This document shows, piece by piece, positions 7,887 to 16,401 of a stretch of 64,000 nucleotides of DNA; the stretch's first letter is position 1; every line of letters starts with the position of its first letter. The DNA is from Salmonirosea aquatica (GTDB lineage: Bacteria > Bacteroidota > Bacteroidia > Cytophagales > Spirosomataceae). Made by a program: the position numbers and the translations under genes. The notes under the pieces were generated by a model. The model did not search any database and was not told the origin of the DNA. It saw only the letters and a list, made by a program, of their open reading frames with translations. The DNA lies in the NCBI RefSeq assembly GCF_009296315.1, contig NZ_WHLY01000002.1, forward strand, positions 6,236,501 through 6,300,500. The letters run 5' to 3'.

Positions 7887-8383
7887 TTAAGCGTCATGCT
7901 GCTTGCCCATCGCGGCGGCATCGGCCGCGCGGTTGCTGGCCGCGGCGGCCTGGTAGCCGGCGTCGGCGGCCCGGTTGGAGGCGGCCGCCACGCTGTTGGT
8001 CGCCCCGACCAGGCTGTCGATCTTGCCCGACATGCTGCTGGTGATGTCGGCCAGCATCCGGATCGCTTCGGCCGTGATCTGGGTGTTCTTCACGATGGCC
8101 TGCATCAGGTTCTGGCTTTTGGCGATCTCGGCGTTGGTGGCGCTGACCGTGGCCTGGGCTTCCCCGATGTCGGCGTAGTCGTTGCCGTTGTAGGCGTCGT
8201 CGCCGAAGTCCACCCCGCCCCGAAGTCCACGCCGGCGTCGAAGCCCCCGTCCGCGCCGATCCCGTAGCTGGCCATTTCGGCCTGCATCTCCTCCATCATT
8301 TTCTTGTTCTCCATCTCCATGGCGATGGCCATCATCTCCGCTTCGGCCGCGGCCTTCTTCTTCTTGCTGCCGAACAGGTACAT
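7887..8383 (-). pseudogene. Small Ala-rich phage protein gene, frameshifted at about 8215
   Basis: The reading starts at ATG 8383 (MYLFGSKKKKAAAEAEMMAI). It carries a Met/Glu-rich helix and GGFDAGVDFGAG, then runs out of frame. The -1 frame continues VDFGDDAYNGNDYADIGEAQ and a helical Asn/Ala-rich tail to 7887. One extra G in the GGGG run at 8213-8216 would give GVDFGAGVDFGDD without a break, so a one-base loss or a base-call error is likely. The intact product would be about 166 aa, following the tape measure (52-nt overlap) in the tail operon. No function is recognised; the tail has heptad-like repeats of NRAADA. Confidence 0.65.
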
Positions 8384-11300
8384 CTGCCCCCTTGCAGGGG
8401 TTCGAGGTAGTCCTGGTAGGAGCCACCGTCCCCGCCGAAGACGCTGCCCCGCTCGGCGAAGACCGGCGCGCCGTTGCGGTGCAGTGAGCTGTCGAGCAGC
8501 TTGTCGATGATGCGGCCGTTGTTCTTGTAGGTGTTGCGGCTCAGGATCATCACCGGCTCGCCACCCTCCATCTCGCCGACTTCCTCGCCCGTGTCGCGCC
8601 GGGTGAGGGCGATGCCCGACTGGCCGTACTGGCTGCCGTGGCGGGGGCCGTCGGGCACGCCGCCGTTGCGCAGGTAGCCACCCCGGGCGAAGGTGGGCGG
8701 AGCCTGGGCCTTGATGATGGCGATCTGCGCGATGGTGCTGGCCGCGGCGGCCGCCACACCCACCAGGCCCAGGGGCCAGCCCATGGTCGCCAGCGATTTG
8801 AGGGCGGCGGCCGCGCCGTTGATGACGGCCATCGTGATCTGCCCGGCCTGGTCGCGCCGCCAGGCCTTCATCTTCAGCTCCTTCTCCTTGGCGTCGGCCT
8901 GGGTGTTGATGTTGGCCACGCCGGTCTCGTAGGTCACCTTGTCGATCAGCCCCTTCTCGTACTGCTGTTGGAGTTTCCTGATCTTGTCGTCGCGCTCGCG
9001 GTTGTTGCGGCCGATCTGCACCTTGAGGTACTCCTCGTTGGCCACGCTCATCAGTTCCAGGATGCCCTTCACCCCGTTCAGGATTTCCAGCCCCTTCTCC
9101 GTCCAGTTCTGCAGGCGCTCGTTGTTCATCGCCTTCTCGCTGGCCAGCTTCTTACTGAGGTAGTCCATGAAGGTGGTCAGGTCGCCGGTCATCAGGGCCT
9201 TGATGGCGCTGAAGAAGTTCTCCTGGTTGGCCTTCCGCTCGGCCAGGCTCTGTTGCTCGGCGGCCTTGGTGTCGGCGTTGTGCTTGGTATTGGCAGCCGT
9301 TTTGTCGGCCAGCAGCTTGGCGTCGATGCCGCGCGTGGTGGCGTCGAGCTCATCGAGGATCTGCTTCTTTTTGGCCGAGTCGTCGCCGGCCAGCTTGATG
9401 AGCTGGTTACTGGTCTCGAGGGCCTTGGCACGCTCTTTGGCGGCGGTGTCCTCGATGCGCTGGATCTCGTGGCGGTGTTCGAGGTCGATCAGGTCCAGTT
9501 TGAGTTTCTGGCGCTGGCTGATGCTCAGGCGCTCGTTGCTCAGGGCATTCTCGATGACGGCCTTGCTGGTGGCGTACTCGCGGTTCTGTCGCTCGGTGCG
9601 GGCGGCTTCTTCCAGTTTACTGATTTCGTCGAGCTTTTTCTTCTCTTCGGCCACGGCCTTGGCGCGGGCGTCGGCTTCCAGCTTCTCGGTGTCGGTCTTG
9701 AACTTCTCGCGCAGGGCGATCTCGTAGTTGAGTTTGACCAGGTCGTCGGCCTTGGACTTGCGGTTGGTGGCTATTTTGTCCTCCAACTCAAAGGCCATCT
9801 GGGCCACTTTGCGCTTGGTCTCATCGGTGATGGCCGCAATGGCCATCTTTTCGATCTCCTTGTTGGCTTTCTCGGTGGCCTCGATCTGCTGGTCGGCGAT
9901 CCGCTTGGCGGCCTCATTCTCTTTGAGGATCTTGTCGGCCCGCTTCTTGTTTTCGGCTTCCTCCTTTTTGGTCAGTCCCTTGCCGTGGGTATCGACCTCG
10001 TTGTTGACGATAGCGTCGATGGTCTTCTTCTCTTCGTCGGCGCGGGCGGTACCCTGCTTTTTGCTCAGGTCGGCCTGGGCGGCGACGGCCTGGCCTTCCA
10101 CCTCCTTGAACTGATCGACGAAGGTGGATTTCAGCCCGGCCTTGATGGTGTTGAAGGAATTGGTGGCGTTATTCCTTAGCTGCTCGAAGGTGATCTTGCC
10201 GTCCAGGAACAGCAGCCCGTCGATGATCAGCTGCAGCACGGCCACCAGGGAAGCCGCCGCCGCCCCGACGAGGCCGAACACGACGGTCAGCGTCTGCATG
10301 ACCACCTTGGTGCCGTTGGTCTTCTCGTCCAGGCCGAAGAAGGCCCCCACCACCTTGCCCAGGCTGCCGAACAGGCTGCCCAGCACGTCCCAGAGCATCA
10401 TGAAGGTGTCGAAGAGCGGGGTGCTGCTCTCGATGACGTCACCCATCACGGACTGGAACACGCCGAAGGCGTTGTAGGCCTTCACGATGAAGGGGCTGAG
10501 CTTTTCGCCCAGGGCCACGCCCAGGTTGGCCGTGGTGGCCTCCGACTGCTTCTGCTTGAATTCCAGCGTATCGTTGTTGATGGCCGCCATCTTGTAGGCT
10601 TCGTCGGTACCCGTGAGCGCGGCCGTGAACTCGGCCACCTGGTCGCGGTGGGTCATCAGGTGCTGGGCGGCCACCACGTTCTCGGTGCCGAATAGTTTCG
10701 CCAGCTCGGCGGTCGACAGGTTCTGCTGGGCCAGGTTTTCCAGCGACTTATCCAGCCCGACGATCTGCGGGTTCAGCTCGTCGGCCGACGACATCAGCTT
10801 GATCAGCGTGTTGCGGAACATCGTGCCGGCCTGCTCGCCCTTGATGTTGATCGTCGAGAGCGACTGCAAAGCGCCGTTGGTCTGCTCGAATGAGACGTTG
10901 GCGGCGTTGGCCACGGTACCCGAGGCTTTCAGGGCACCGGTCATGTCGGCGATCTCGGCCGAGCCGACCTGGGCGCCGGCCGCAATGGCATTGATGAAGC
11001 GCCCGGCGTCACTGGCCGGGGCGTTGAACTGGTTGAGCGCCCCGGCCATCAGCTCGGTGGCCGGGGCCAGGTCGATCTTGCCGGCCTGGGAGAGGATAAT
11101 GGCCTCCTTCGTCACCGAGGCCAGGGCGGCGGCGTTCTCGGTCAGGTCGCTCTTGGCCGAGCCCATCGCCTGGTAGGCCGCCAGCATCTCGTCGCCGGTC
11201 TTGCCCATCTGCGGGCCGAGTTCCTTGGCCTGGTCTTTGAGGTATTCCAGCTCGCGGCCGGTGATCTTGGTGTTGGCCGAGAGCTCCTGGGAAGCCGACT

Positions 11301-11811
11301 CGAATTTCTTGAAGTTCTCGATGGCGTCGCCCACGAACTGCGCCAGCATGCGGCCCGCCTCCACGACGACGCTCATCACGAAGGCCCCCATGATCCAGCT
11401 TTTCAGGTTGGACCAAATGCCCTGGGAGCCGCTGGCTTCGTCGGCCACGGCGCGCACGTCTTTCCTAACATTTGATAGTCGGGTGTTGACCTCCTTTAAT
11501 TCCTCGGTTTTTTTGATGTACTCGTCGGTGCCGGGCGTGAGGTCCTTGATCTCCTTGCCGAGCTGCCGGGCGTAGCCTTCCAGCTGCTTGACGGTCATGC
11601 CCGCCTGGCCCATCGTCTCGCGGACGCGGCTGATCTCGGCTTCCAGGGCCTTGATCTCCTTTTGGGATTCGGCCCACTCCTTCGTGCCGCGTTGCAGCTC
11701 GGCCTGGGCTTTCTTGGTTTCTTGTAGTTTTTGTTCCAGCTCGCCCAAAGCATTCAGGGCGGGCTTGCCGTTGATGTCCAGGTTCCAGACCGAGTTTTCG
11801 ACGAGTTGCAT
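8332..11811 (-). CDS. Tail tape measure protein
   Basis: The 1159-residue protein sets tail length and passes into the cell with the DNA. The N-terminal 110 residues are coiled coil (ELEQKLQETKKAQAELQRG). Residues about 190-430 match the TP901-type tape-measure core (ELGPQMGKTGDEMLAAYQAM, ALNQFNAPASDAGRFINAIA, GEQAGTMFRNTLIKLMSSAD). Two hydrophobic stretches follow (LTVVFGLVGAAAASLVAVLQ; near the C-terminus WPLGLVGVAAAAASTIAQIA), with a long Lys/Glu/Ala coiled coil between them. It is the longest phage gene and points to a long flexible tail (siphovirus-type). Confidence 0.93.
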   Translation of the reverse strand: MQLVENSVWNLDINGKPALNALGELEQKLQETKKAQAELQRGTKEWAESQKEIKALEAEISRVRETMGQAGMTVKQLEGYARQLGKEIKDLTPGTDEYIKKTEELKEVNTRLSNVRKDVRAVADEASGSQGIWSNLKSWIMGAFVMSVVVEAGRMLAQFVGDAIENFKKFESASQELSANTKITGRELEYLKDQAKELGPQMGKTGDEMLAAYQAMGSAKSDLTENAAALASVTKEAIILSQAGKIDLAPATELMAGALNQFNAPASDAGRFINAIAAGAQVGSAEIADMTGALKASGTVANAANVSFEQTNGALQSLSTINIKGEQAGTMFRNTLIKLMSSADELNPQIVGLDKSLENLAQQNLSTAELAKLFGTENVVAAQHLMTHRDQVAEFTAALTGTDEAYKMAAINNDTLEFKQKQSEATTANLGVALGEKLSPFIVKAYNAFGVFQSVMGDVIESSTPLFDTFMMLWDVLGSLFGSLGKVVGAFFGLDEKTNGTKVVMQTLTVVFGLVGAAAASLVAVLQLIIDGLLFLDGKITFEQLRNNATNSFNTIKAGLKSTFVDQFKEVEGQAVAAQADLSKKQGTARADEEKKTIDAIVNNEVDTHGKGLTKKEEAENKKRADKILKENEAAKRIADQQIEATEKANKEIEKMAIAAITDETKRKVAQMAFELEDKIATNRKSKADDLVKLNYEIALREKFKTDTEKLEADARAKAVAEEKKKLDEISKLEEAARTERQNREYATSKAVIENALSNERLSISQRQKLKLDLIDLEHRHEIQRIEDTAAKERAKALETSNQLIKLAGDDSAKKKQILDELDATTRGIDAKLLADKTAANTKHNADTKAAEQQSLAERKANQENFFSAIKALMTGDLTTFMDYLSKKLASEKAMNNERLQNWTEKGLEILNGVKGILELMSVANEEYLKVQIGRNNRERDDKIRKLQQQYEKGLIDKVTYETGVANINTQADAKEKELKMKAWRRDQAGQITMAVINGAAAALKSLATMGWPLGLVGVAAAAASTIAQIAIIKAQAPPTFARGGYLRNGGVPDGPRHGSQYGQSGIALTRRDTGEEVGEMEGGEPVMILSRNTYKNNGRIIDKLLDSSLHRNGAPVFAERGSVFGGDGGSYQDYLEPLQGGRCTCSAARRRRPRPKRR

Positions 11812-11821
11812 CCGTTAACAG

Positions 11822-11857
11822 AAAAAGGTACGCTACGAAGATGCAGCGTACCTTTTT
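11822..11857 (-). promoter_or_regulatory. Leader hairpin before tape measure gene
   Basis: A 13-bp inverted repeat (AAAAAGGTACGCT at 11822-11834, complement at 11845-11857) ends 11 nt before the tape-measure ATG. On the minus strand the loop reads GCATCTTCGT and the hairpin is followed by CTGTTAACGG-ATG. A near twin precedes the small terminase gene (23380-23414), and a related hairpin sits in host DNA at 50424. It may terminate upstream cargo transcripts or act as a translational leader. Confidence 0.55.
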
Positions 11858-12027
11858 CGAAAAATTGGACGGGAAAGTTCGGGCCGGTGGAGCAAATGAC
11901 CCTATAATTTCAAAAAATCACACACAACTGGGGTAAAGTGTAGCCATATCCCTTTCCCTGTATCCCGGTTCATGGGGTATAGCGGCGTGTGGAGCGGCAC
12001 CTGGGGATACGCGCCTGGGTGGAACGG

Positions 12028-12060
12028 TTTTGTATAGAACCTTACTAACCAGTATGGTTT
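12028..12060 (+). promoter_or_regulatory. Candidate promoter for the small + strand gene pair
   Basis: TTTTG at 12028-12032 and TATGGTTT at 12053-12060 are 20 bp apart. This approximates the Bacteroidota TTTG / TAnnTTTG promoter with one extra G in the -7 box. It lies 26 bp before the ATG at 12086. Confidence 0.35.
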
Positions 12061-12085
12061 CGCTGGTTTAAACAACCACTATCCT

Positions 12086-12328
12086 ATGCTTGTCCTCATT
12101 AGCCAACACCGCACCGAGTACGATAATCGGCACCTGATCCAGTCGAGTGTTCGGAAAATCAAGCTAAGCCCGGCCAGCCCCCGCAACGAGCGCTTGTGGA
12201 GTCTTAGGTTCTACGGAGAAGAAGGCAAGGTACTCAGGTCGTGGTTTTACACCACCGATCAGAAAAGAAGGGCTGACCTGGCAGAAGTGGTAAAGAACAA
12301 TCCCCACATCGAGGTGTACCAGGGATAA
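12086..12328 (+). CDS. Small protein, first of a tandem paralogous pair
   Basis: This 80-aa protein is encoded against the direction of the surrounding tail operon. It shares a pattern with the next gene: a basic start, then RxxRLWSLRFY...VLRSWFYTTDQKR and a Leu/Glu helix ending NNPHIEVY. The common core is R-x-WFY followed by a helix and N(N/H)P(H/Q)I. No family is recognised. Own promoter candidate upstream and a strong shared terminator downstream mark an independently expressed cargo unit. Confidence 0.6.
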   Translation: MLVLISQHRTEYDNRHLIQSSVRKIKLSPASPRNERLWSLRFYGEEGKVLRSWFYTTDQKRRADLAEVVKNNPHIEVYQG

Positions 12329-12403
12329 GCCCGAAGCCGCAGTAGTGCTGTACGCAATTGACAACCAACCACCCCCGCAAACGCGTGGCAAAGCCTTGAA
12401 CCT

Positions 12404-12652
12404 ATGGGATATATATCGAGCAAATACATGCTGATCAATCAGAACCCGCCCGTCAACGAATCAAAAATCGTCCGGATCGAACCCGTCTCCTCCAATCTTA
12501 CTGACTCCAACCTGTCGGTGCTCTACTTTTATAGCAGGGACAAGCTGGGGTACGAGAAGCCTGTACGGGCATGGTTCTACGAGTCCAGGGACAGGCTCCT
12601 GGAAGAGCTGAACTTTATCCAGCTGAACCACCCCCAGATCCCGGTAGGCTGA
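12404..12652 (+). CDS. Small protein, second of a tandem paralogous pair
   Basis: The 82-aa protein is similar in layout to its 80-aa neighbour: IVRIEPVSSNLTDSNLSVLY, then RAWFYESRDRLLEELNFIQ and NHPQIPVG. The two probably arose by duplication and diverged. Mixed alpha/beta composition, no signal peptide or membrane helix. Function unknown. The pair sits between an FRG-domain gene and the tape measure, where this prophage appears to accept cargo. Confidence 0.6.
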   Translation: MGYISSKYMLINQNPPVNESKIVRIEPVSSNLTDSNLSVLYFYSRDKLGYEKPVRAWFYESRDRLLEELNFIQLNHPQIPVG

Positions 12653-12689
12653 GTCAGCTGGGGAATCACGTTAACAAAGTGCCACACCA

Positions 12690-12737
12690 CCAAGCCAAAA
12701 GGCCCACTGCTTTATTGCAGCGGGCCTTTTGGCTTGG
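12690..12737. terminator. Bidirectional terminator between convergent cargo genes
   Basis: A 21-bp stem with one mismatch (CCAAGCCAAAAGGCCCACTG... against ...GCGGGCCTTTTGGCTTGG) encloses a 6-nt loop. A/T-rich stem bases give partial U tracts on both strands. It separates the + strand pair from the minus-strand FRG gene. Confidence 0.8.
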
Positions 12738-12828
12738 GAGGCAGTCACAGACTGCCGACTATTTCTGGTACGCAGTCTCCCTTCGGAAGACTATGAACAA
12801 ATGAGTTAGAATAGCACCAAATGTAATT

Positions 12829-14211
12829 TTACAGAAGTACATACCATTTATCAATCATAAAAGAGTTTTGAATTAATGCAACCTCTTGCTTTCTAACTAG
12901 TGAATGAATTTTTAAAAATCCTTGTAATAATTCATAATGTTCCTCTGGATTTCCGCAGGAACATTCTTTCTCTACTTTTACATACTCCAATTGCCCATCT
13001 TCAAATATATATACATGACCCAATTCTATAAGTATGCCAGCTCTCTCGTCATCGACTATAAGATGAAGTTCAAAAATGAGATTATCCTTCTTATAGAGCC
13101 ATACTCCTAAATACGGAGGTTCATGGTCAATGATCTTGTCATGATCTATGACTGCCTTAGTAAAAAATATACTATTTGAGTTTATATCTGGCCAAGTCAA
13201 TTCGATTTCAAAAGGGTAGTCAAACAATTTATTGAATGCCAGTGGTGATATTGTAATTTTTGCGGAGTCTTTAAAATTAACATTTTGACCACTATGAATT
13301 TTTGAAAGGTCAAAATCTTGCGTTTTCCACAGGCGAAACTGAGATGGCTCATATATAACAGTATCTTTCCAATTAGGTCTAAAATCAGAGAGATCCATTT
13401 TATATTCTACATAAAGTGGAATATGAATTGCACGTCTTCCAAGAATTAAGTTTTTATCTAAATCAATTGAAATTTCATCTTGTGAAATATTTGCACCATA
13501 TTCTGTCTTGTTAACATAATAAGATGGCATTTGAACAAAAGGTACTTTCAATAAACTTGCATAACCATTATCTAATGTTGGTTTTGGAAAAAGTTCCTTT
13601 ATATTTTTAGATGAATCAAATGCACTTCTATCTATTTCTAAGATTTTAGCTATATAATCATTAGGATTTGGTAATCGAGGTGGTTGATCCAACATTAGAT
13701 ACGCAGCTTGTTTCTGTGGACGAATGAAGTTTTGCTCGTGTGATATATCAAATAATTCATTTCTTGCAATCATTTCTTTAAAATTAGGTATCTCAATAAT
13801 AATCAAGAACCCTATTCCATCTTTAAGTTTTGTGTATGTAGATTCTTCTTGAAACCGAAAGGTGTTCCCAATCCATAGTGTTGGCCTTAAAACAGTATAT
13901 TCATTAACGGCAAACCAAGCTGCTATAAGCGGGTCACTCGTTAGATCTAAATAATATGTTGGAAAACCATAGTGTTGTAATATTGCTTGGTTGTATCTAG
14001 AGTTTCTAGAATTTTCGTTGGTTAACCTATTCACAATAGTATTCCAGCCATTCTCAACTTCGGGTACTACGAAAGTATTAGGTCTTGCTTTTCCTGACCT
14101 CATTTTTTCGTATAGTTGAGTTTGGCCTCTATAAAGTAAGAGACTAGATTGTGGTGTTTTATTTCTTAAACAATCAATTTCTTCAAGTAGTTGTTTTTCT
14201 GAGATAATCAT
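12829..14211 (-). CDS. FRG-domain protein (prophage cargo, possible defence/toxin)
   Basis: The 460-residue protein has the FRG signature near its N-terminus: LLYRGQTQLYEKMRSGK (about residues 25-41). The paired QHYGFPTYYLDLTSDPLIA and AWFAVNE follow at about 78-105. FRG proteins are often found in phage-defence loci and prophages; the biochemical activity is not established. The C-terminal about 250 residues match nothing I recognise. The gene is clearly AT-richer than the flanking tail genes and is bracketed by a terminator and an AT-rich upstream gap, so it looks recently acquired. It interrupts the structural operon. Confidence 0.8.
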   Translation of the reverse strand: MIISEKQLLEEIDCLRNKTPQSSLLLYRGQTQLYEKMRSGKARPNTFVVPEVENGWNTIVNRLTNENSRNSRYNQAILQHYGFPTYYLDLTSDPLIAAWFAVNEYTVLRPTLWIGNTFRFQEESTYTKLKDGIGFLIIIEIPNFKEMIARNELFDISHEQNFIRPQKQAAYLMLDQPPRLPNPNDYIAKILEIDRSAFDSSKNIKELFPKPTLDNGYASLLKVPFVQMPSYYVNKTEYGANISQDEISIDLDKNLILGRRAIHIPLYVEYKMDLSDFRPNWKDTVIYEPSQFRLWKTQDFDLSKIHSGQNVNFKDSAKITISPLAFNKLFDYPFEIELTWPDINSNSIFFTKAVIDHDKIIDHEPPYLGVWLYKKDNLIFELHLIVDDERAGILIELGHVYIFEDGQLEYVKVEKECSCGNPEEHYELLQGFLKIHSLVRKQEVALIQNSFMIDKWYVLL

Positions 14212-14351
14212 AAAATTGATTATTAAATAATTCTATTTATTAGAATATTTGACAAGAAAATTGATCAACAATCAAAGGATAAAACTCCCTTATTTATTCT
14301 AAACATCAGGTTTCAACTAAACGATAATACAAAGTGGGTATTGACCATTTT

Positions 14352-14978
14352 CTAATCACCCCACCACTCCCCCTTCCCATAAAACGGTTTCTCGTAGTAA
14401 TCCTTCAAGGCCTGCATCATGTCGGCGGGTAGCTTTTCCATCAGGTATCGGGCAATATCGCTATAAATACTGCCTTTATTCACATTGTAGAAAGGGTTTT
14501 TCGACCGTTTGAGGGTATTTCTTATCAAGCGGTCACGACCAATGGCGTAGGCCAGGCGGGTGGCGGCCCGATCCACGGTGAGCGCTACACGTCGCCGGGT
14601 ATTGATGAAGTAGCCCGGCACGAAGAGCTGCACCGATTTGCCGCCGAGGGTCGTCGTGTCGTTGTTGATGAACTTCTCCACCCCCACGCCTTCCACAAAC
14701 GCCACCAGGGCATCCACGTCCGGAAAATTGGCGTAGTTAATTTTCTTCATGTCCTTGAAGCGGCCGTAGCCGCGCATGCCCATCCGGAACTGGGCTTCCA
14801 GTTGGCCGCTGACGTAGGTGCGCTCGGAGTAGAGCGAGCGCTTCAGCTCCTCGGTCAGCACCAGGCCCACGTTCTCCATCGCGTAGCGCATCTGGCGCAC
14901 ACCCTCGCTGAAAATCCGGTCGCAAACGTCCAGTACTTCGGTCTCGAAGCGCTGGGTGATTTCATTTTGGACGTCCAA
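14352..14978 (-). CDS. Phage structural/assembly protein, unknown
   Basis: The protein reads LDVQNEITQRFETEVLDVCD and ends YYEKPFYGKGEWWGD. It lies in the tail operon directly after the gene ending at 15051. The frame is open up to an ATG at 15050, but the first 24 codons from there would translate the 29-bp intergenic repeat. A TTG start at 14978 (208 aa) is therefore preferred, and the ATG cannot be excluded. Mixed alpha/beta; position suggests a head-tail completion or minor tail protein. Family not recognised. Confidence 0.6.
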   Translation of the reverse strand: MDVQNEITQRFETEVLDVCDRIFSEGVRQMRYAMENVGLVLTEELKRSLYSERTYVSGQLEAQFRMGMRGYGRFKDMKKINYANFPDVDALVAFVEGVGVEKFINNDTTTLGGKSVQLFVPGYFINTRRRVALTVDRAATRLAYAIGRDRLIRNTLKRSKNPFYNVNKGSIYSDIARYLMEKLPADMMQALKDYYEKPFYGKGEWWGD

Positions 14979-14984
14979 TTTTTT

Positions 14985-15013
14985 AGTTGACAGTTGACGG
15001 TGGACAGTTGACA
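14985..15013 (+). repeat. 29-bp intergenic repeat, copy 1
   Basis: The 29 bases starting AGTTGACAGTTGACGG are identical to 39304-39332, and both follow a T run. They consist of short direct units GTTGACA and GGTGGAC. A weaker copy is at 7861-7885. All three lie in the leader of a minus-strand gene. Confidence 0.8.
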
Positions 15014-15050
15014 GTGAGGAAAAACCAATTCCACAAAAAACAAAAAACAA

Positions 15051-15590
15051 TTAACCTTCCTCCGGGAACAGGTACTGGTTGACCGGGATGGTCACGTCGA
15101 CGTCGAGCAGCCAGCCCTGCACCTGGGCGTTGGCGATGCGGCCGATGGGCAGCAGGCGGTCCTGATAGATGGTGAACTCGACTTCGTCTTCCTCGGTGGC
15201 CATCGCGGCGGCGTACTCGGCGCTCTGGCGGATCTGGCCCACCACGCGCAGCATGGCCAGCCAGGTGCGGTTGCGGGCTTCGAGCTTATCGGCCGGCGTA
15301 GTGCCGGCACCCCCCATTTTTTCGAGCACCAGCAGCGAGCAGGCGAAGGTCGCGCGGGTCAGGCCCGTGGCGTTGTCGGTCAGGGGCGTCTCGGCGATCT
15401 GGGCCAGCAGGATGCGCTGATTGGGCAAAAAGACCTTCTCGAACAGGTGCTGGATCTCCTGCGCGCCTTCCTCGCCGGCCGACACGTAGCGGTACTCGTC
15501 GAAGCCGCCCAGCTCGGTGGCCACGGCGGCAAAGAAGGTTTCCAGACTCAGCAGGTCGGTGATGTTCAGGGGGTAGGGCAGCTTACTCAT
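15051..15590 (-). CDS. Phage protein, tail operon, unknown
   Basis: The 179-residue protein (MSKLPYPLNITDLLSLETFF) is mostly helical with a beta end (VDVTIPVNQYLFPEEG). No membrane segment or known motif. It overlaps the upstream gene by 8 nt and abuts the next. In siphovirus order this place, after baseplate-type genes and before the tape measure, often holds tail completion proteins. That is inference from position only. Confidence 0.6.
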   Translation of the reverse strand: MSKLPYPLNITDLLSLETFFAAVATELGGFDEYRYVSAGEEGAQEIQHLFEKVFLPNQRILLAQIAETPLTDNATGLTRATFACSLLVLEKMGGAGTTPADKLEARNRTWLAMLRVVGQIRQSAEYAAAMATEEDEVEFTIYQDRLLPIGRIANAQVQGWLLDVDVTIPVNQYLFPEEG

Positions 15591-16401
15591 GGTCGGATGG
15601 GTTGGTGATTTCTTCGTGGGTCAGCACATCGTCGAGCAGGGCGGCGTAGACCAGGTGCGCGGGCTGGCGGCCCACGCGGTCGAAGTCGCCGAAGTGGCCG
15701 TCCTTGGCCACGTTCTTCAACAGCATCAGCCAGCCCCGGCCATCGGGATAGCGCGGCTCCTCGCCACCGCCACCGCCAAACAGCCGCTCGTAGTTCAATA
15801 AAAAGTCGTGGGCCGACCGCTCGAAGTAATCGAACAGGGCCAGCTTGACGGGTTCGGATAGGCTGATGAATTGGTCAGCCCGGTCGGCGGCGCGCAGCTC
15901 GTTGTAGGGCTCGCGCACGTCGCCGTCCCAGTCGTCGGAGCGCCGGAAGCGTGCCAGGTCCGCGCGCGCCGGGCGGCAGAGCGTGGCCAGGATGCGCTCG
16001 TAGGCCGTGGGGTCGGGCGCGTCGGGATGGGCGAAGGCCAGGTATTCCATCAGGGCCATGGTCAGGTCGAGCGCCTTGGTGTCGGCAAAATCTTCGTCGA
16101 AGACGTAATAGGTCTCGCCCTCGTGCCCGAAGCTTTCGCACGGCCGACCGGTGGGCGGTTCCCAGATCCAGGCGAACTGCGCTTGCAGGGCCTCCCACTG
16201 GGGGGCGTCGAGCGTCCAGCGGCTCCACGCTTTGGAAGGTACCTGTAGCCACAGCTGGGCGGCCAGCCTCACCACGTCGTCGGTGCGGTCGGCTTTGGGC
16301 AGCCGGGCGAAGCCCACCAGCGCGCCCCAGTGTTCGGGGGTGCATTCGTGCCAGGAGGCCGGGCCCTTGTAGGTTTTGCCCCGGTAGGTTATGGTATTCA
16401 T
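15583..16401 (-). CDS. Phage protein, possible tail assembly chaperone
   Basis: The 272-residue protein (MNTITYRGKTYKGPASWHEC) contains a run of five Gly and two Glu (LFGGGGGEEPRY, about residue 210) between a helical body and a short C-terminal domain. It starts 4 nt before the preceding gene's stop and overlaps the next gene by 8 nt. The position ahead of the tape measure resembles that of tail assembly chaperones, but no family match or frameshift signal is seen. Confidence 0.55.
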   Translation of the reverse strand: MNTITYRGKTYKGPASWHECTPEHWGALVGFARLPKADRTDDVVRLAAQLWLQVPSKAWSRWTLDAPQWEALQAQFAWIWEPPTGRPCESFGHEGETYYVFDEDFADTKALDLTMALMEYLAFAHPDAPDPTAYERILATLCRPARADLARFRRSDDWDGDVREPYNELRAADRADQFISLSEPVKLALFDYFERSAHDFLLNYERLFGGGGGEEPRYPDGRGWLMLLKNVAKDGHFGDFDRVGRQPAHLVYAALLDDVLTHEEITNPSDHE

